A stretch of 64,000 nt of DNA, taken from NCBI RefSeq assembly GCF_900111945.1, contig NZ_FOYO01000001.1, forward strand, positions 3,417,751 to 3,481,750. Direction: 5' to 3'. Source of the DNA: Litoreibacter janthinus (GTDB lineage: Bacteria > Pseudomonadota > Alphaproteobacteria > Rhodobacterales > Rhodobacteraceae). Every line of letters begins with the position of its first letter. Position 1 is the stretch's first letter. Positions 62,358 to 64,000 of the stretch are shown piece after piece. A program made the translations under genes and the position numbers. The notes below the pieces were generated by a model. The model was not told the DNA's origin. It saw only the letters and a list, made by a program, of their open reading frames with translations, and made no database searches.

Positions 62358-63434
62358 TTAGGCACCATACAGATTTTTGTCGTGCTTCTCGACGATCTTC
62401 TCGAAGCGCCGCGCGAACCGCTCATCCGCCTTCGCCTTCTGCTCCAGCACTTTGCGGGCGAAAACCATTTGGTCCTCATGGGCTTCCATCATCTCAGTCA
62501 TGCGCTTGTTGGTGGCGGCACCGATGCCGGCCATGGCGGATTGCGCCTCTTGGTCGGTTTTCACGCCAATCTCGTTGATCTTGTGCGCCACGTCCTGCTG
62601 CTGAGCCGTCTTCAACGACTTGGTCAACGCATCGTAAAGCACCACGCGTTGCTTGGTGTCGGTTTCCAGCTTGTTGATCAAAACCATCTGCGTCGCCGCT
62701 TGGTTTTGAAGCGAGTCGATCCAGGTTTTACCCTGCTCGATATAACGCTCAAGAGTCTGGCTTTTGGCCAGCTTCACCTGTTCGGCCTGCACCTTCTCGT
62801 TATAAAGCGAGTTCAACCCCGCCAGTTCGGTCTCTAACTTAGTGCGCGCAGCCGCGTCCTGCTCTACAGATATCTTATTCTCCAACTCGATGATTTTCGG
62901 GTCCATCGCCACGATCTCGGTGCGCAGGGTTTCCAATTCGCCCACAGTGAATTCGCGATCATCGAGCGTCGCGGTCAGGTTGCTTTCAACCTTTTCCTTT
63001 TGCTCGTTTAGCATGGTCAACTGGCCCTGAAGCAGCGCCACGATAGTATCGGACTTGCCGATGAGATCTTGCAATTTGTCATCAATCGACGCGGTTCGCA
63101 TACGCTCTTGGCGCAGGCTTTCCGACTTGCCTTGGGAGAAAATGCCCACAAAGCTTTCCCATCCGGTCTTGTCGCGCATCGCGGAAAAGTCTTCGGAGAA
63201 GCCGGAGGTCACGTCGTCCAAGCCCATAATCAGCTCGGCAATATTAGCGTCCATAGCCGCGGTATGGGCATGCACGTCTTCAAGCGAAGCGTTCTCAATG
63301 TCCAACTCCAGCACATCTCCGGCGTCCAACTTGGCCCGCGCAGATTCAATCTTGCTGGTCATTTCAGCGATTTTAGCTTGTGCTTCAGCCACTTGCTCTT
63401 GGCTTTCACGAACTTGCGCGTCGAAATTGGCCAT
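62358..63434 (-). CDS. Coiled-coil protein, first gene of the AAA operon
   Basis: This 358-residue protein is mostly heptad-rich helix. A coil spans about 1-40, a short non-coil region lies at about 75-100 (DKTGWESFVGIFSQ), and long coils run about 110-260 and 265-350. It loosely recalls the TelA-type toxic-anion-resistance coiled-coil proteins, but I see no decisive motif. A GAGGGG lies 9 bases before the ATG at 63434. It opens the operon. The 120-base spacer behind it presumably carries the promoter, but no clear boxes are seen. Confidence 0.72.
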   Translation of the reverse strand: MANFDAQVRESQEQVAEAQAKIAEMTSKIESARAKLDAGDVLELDIENASLEDVHAHTAAMDANIAELIMGLDDVTSGFSEDFSAMRDKTGWESFVGIFSQGKSESLRQERMRTASIDDKLQDLIGKSDTIVALLQGQLTMLNEQKEKVESNLTATLDDREFTVGELETLRTEIVAMDPKIIELENKISVEQDAAARTKLETELAGLNSLYNEKVQAEQVKLAKSQTLERYIEQGKTWIDSLQNQAATQMVLINKLETDTKQRVVLYDALTKSLKTAQQQDVAHKINEIGVKTDQEAQSAMAGIGAATNKRMTEMMEAHEDQMVFARKVLEQKAKADERFARRFEKIVEKHDKNLYGA

Positions 63435-63554
63435 AAAGAATATCCCCTCGTTTAAATGTTATCACCATTCACATAATGGCAAGAATTGCAGTTTTAAAGA
63501 GTTTGCCACGTCGAACCCGCCCCACGCCATAGCAAAAACCGGCTGTAAGGTAAT

Positions 63555-64000
63555 TTACGACAGCGCAGCTCTCAAGATGGGGCTTTTCGCATCACGTAAG
63601 ACGTCAATCACATCGAAATGGTGGCGTCCTGGCAAAATCATGTGGCCTACGCCCCATGCCTCGGCCAACCATCGGGCTTGGTCCAGAAACACCGGGCGCT
63701 CTTGCGAACCGACCGCCACAGTCACTGGCACATCCAATGAATGCCCCAAAACAGGGCTTTCTGCCTGCGCTTCTGCGGCATCCAAGCGCAACGTGTCGTT
63801 CATCGTCAACGGAAGCATCGGGCGAAGATCCGAAACGGGCGATATCGACAATACATGAGACAATCGAGCGGCCACATATGCTGACAAAACGCCCGGCATG
63901 GCCATGCGCGCCACCAAATGCCCGCCCGCCGAATGCCCTGCCAAAACAATCGGCCCGTCGGTCTGCTCTGCCAGAGCCGTTATAGCCTGCGCGACATGTT
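63555..64000 (-). CDS. Alpha/beta hydrolase, partial (N-terminus outside the window)
   Basis: The visible 148 codons read in from the window edge. GHSAGGHLVAR carries the nucleophile serine in a GxSxGG elbow as in kynurenine-formamidase-like and acetyl-esterase hydrolases. A late GRHHFDVID segment probably holds the catalytic histidine, and VPVTVAVGSQE precedes a likely acid residue. The upstream part is missing, so the full length and start are unknown. It is upstream of the AAA operon on the same strand, 120 bases away. Confidence 0.8.
   Translation of the reverse strand, partial: HVAQAITALAEQTDGPIVLAGHSAGGHLVARMAMPGVLSAYVAARLSHVLSISPVSDLRPMLPLTMNDTLRLDAAEAQAESPVLGHSLDVPVTVAVGSQERPVFLDQARWLAEAWGVGHMILPGRHHFDVIDVLRDAKSPILRAALS

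Noticed and set aside
63465..63479. Short repeat CCATT-CACAT-AATGG upstream of the coiled-coil gene
   Set aside because: Only 5-bp arms, expected by chance in a spacer of this length.

Overview
The gene content points to a marine-type alphaproteobacterium of the order Rhodobacterales (Roseobacter group). The evidence is an F1-only ATP synthase operon (delta-alpha-gamma-beta-epsilon), groESL preceded by a CIRCE element, a CDP-diacylglycerol-dependent phosphatidylcholine synthase, an NsrR/group III globin locus, DUF2161, DUF2125, DUF484-xerC and ALDH16 genes, and moderately GC-rich coding DNA. The window looks like core chromosome. I found no insertion sequence, prophage, CRISPR array, tRNA or rRNA.

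Layout. 1-3.9 kb: the end of dprA, an EamA transporter, groEL-groES with a terminator and CIRCE, and a DUF2161 nuclease-like gene. 4-11 kb: an asparagine-synthase-like protein and the Mn-dependent pyrophosphatase, each behind a good sigma70-type promoter, then a thioredoxin-like protein, a HAD hydrolase, a MaoC hydratase with a striking palindrome at its start, ribF, ycgN and ltaE. 11-14 kb: two hydrolase/isomerase genes, prs and an H-type lectin. 14-18.9 kb: the atp operon. 19-30 kb: a methyltransferase, clpA, an M23 endopeptidase, a MotA/ExbB-like plus OmpA/MotB-like pair, chaC, DUF2125, an extensin-like peptidase, and tyrA-hisC reaching 31.1 kb.

31-43 kb: priA, transaldolase, DUF808, a second EamA transporter, DUF484-xerC, a cytochrome P460-like protein, pcs, ogt and ileS. 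43-45.5 kb: divergent nsrR and a nitric-oxide-type cassette (57-residue membrane peptide, globin), then an FAD monooxygenase. 45.5-54 kb: ycjX-ycjF, truA, an orphan protein, an ABC-2 exporter, rpe and deoC. 53.9-56.2 kb: an ALDH16-type aldehyde dehydrogenase directly after deoC.

56.2-63.4 kb: the least understood part. It is a run of nine minus-strand genes, most overlapping or nearly touching: a long coiled-coil protein, an AAA+ ATPase, two large proteins of unknown role, four very small proteins (three of them membrane proteins) and a DUF1523 membrane protein. It reads as one membrane-associated, ATPase-driven system and is my best candidate for an undescribed one. A truncated alpha/beta hydrolase gene closes the window.

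Family names were assigned by reading motifs and from memory. No database search was run.
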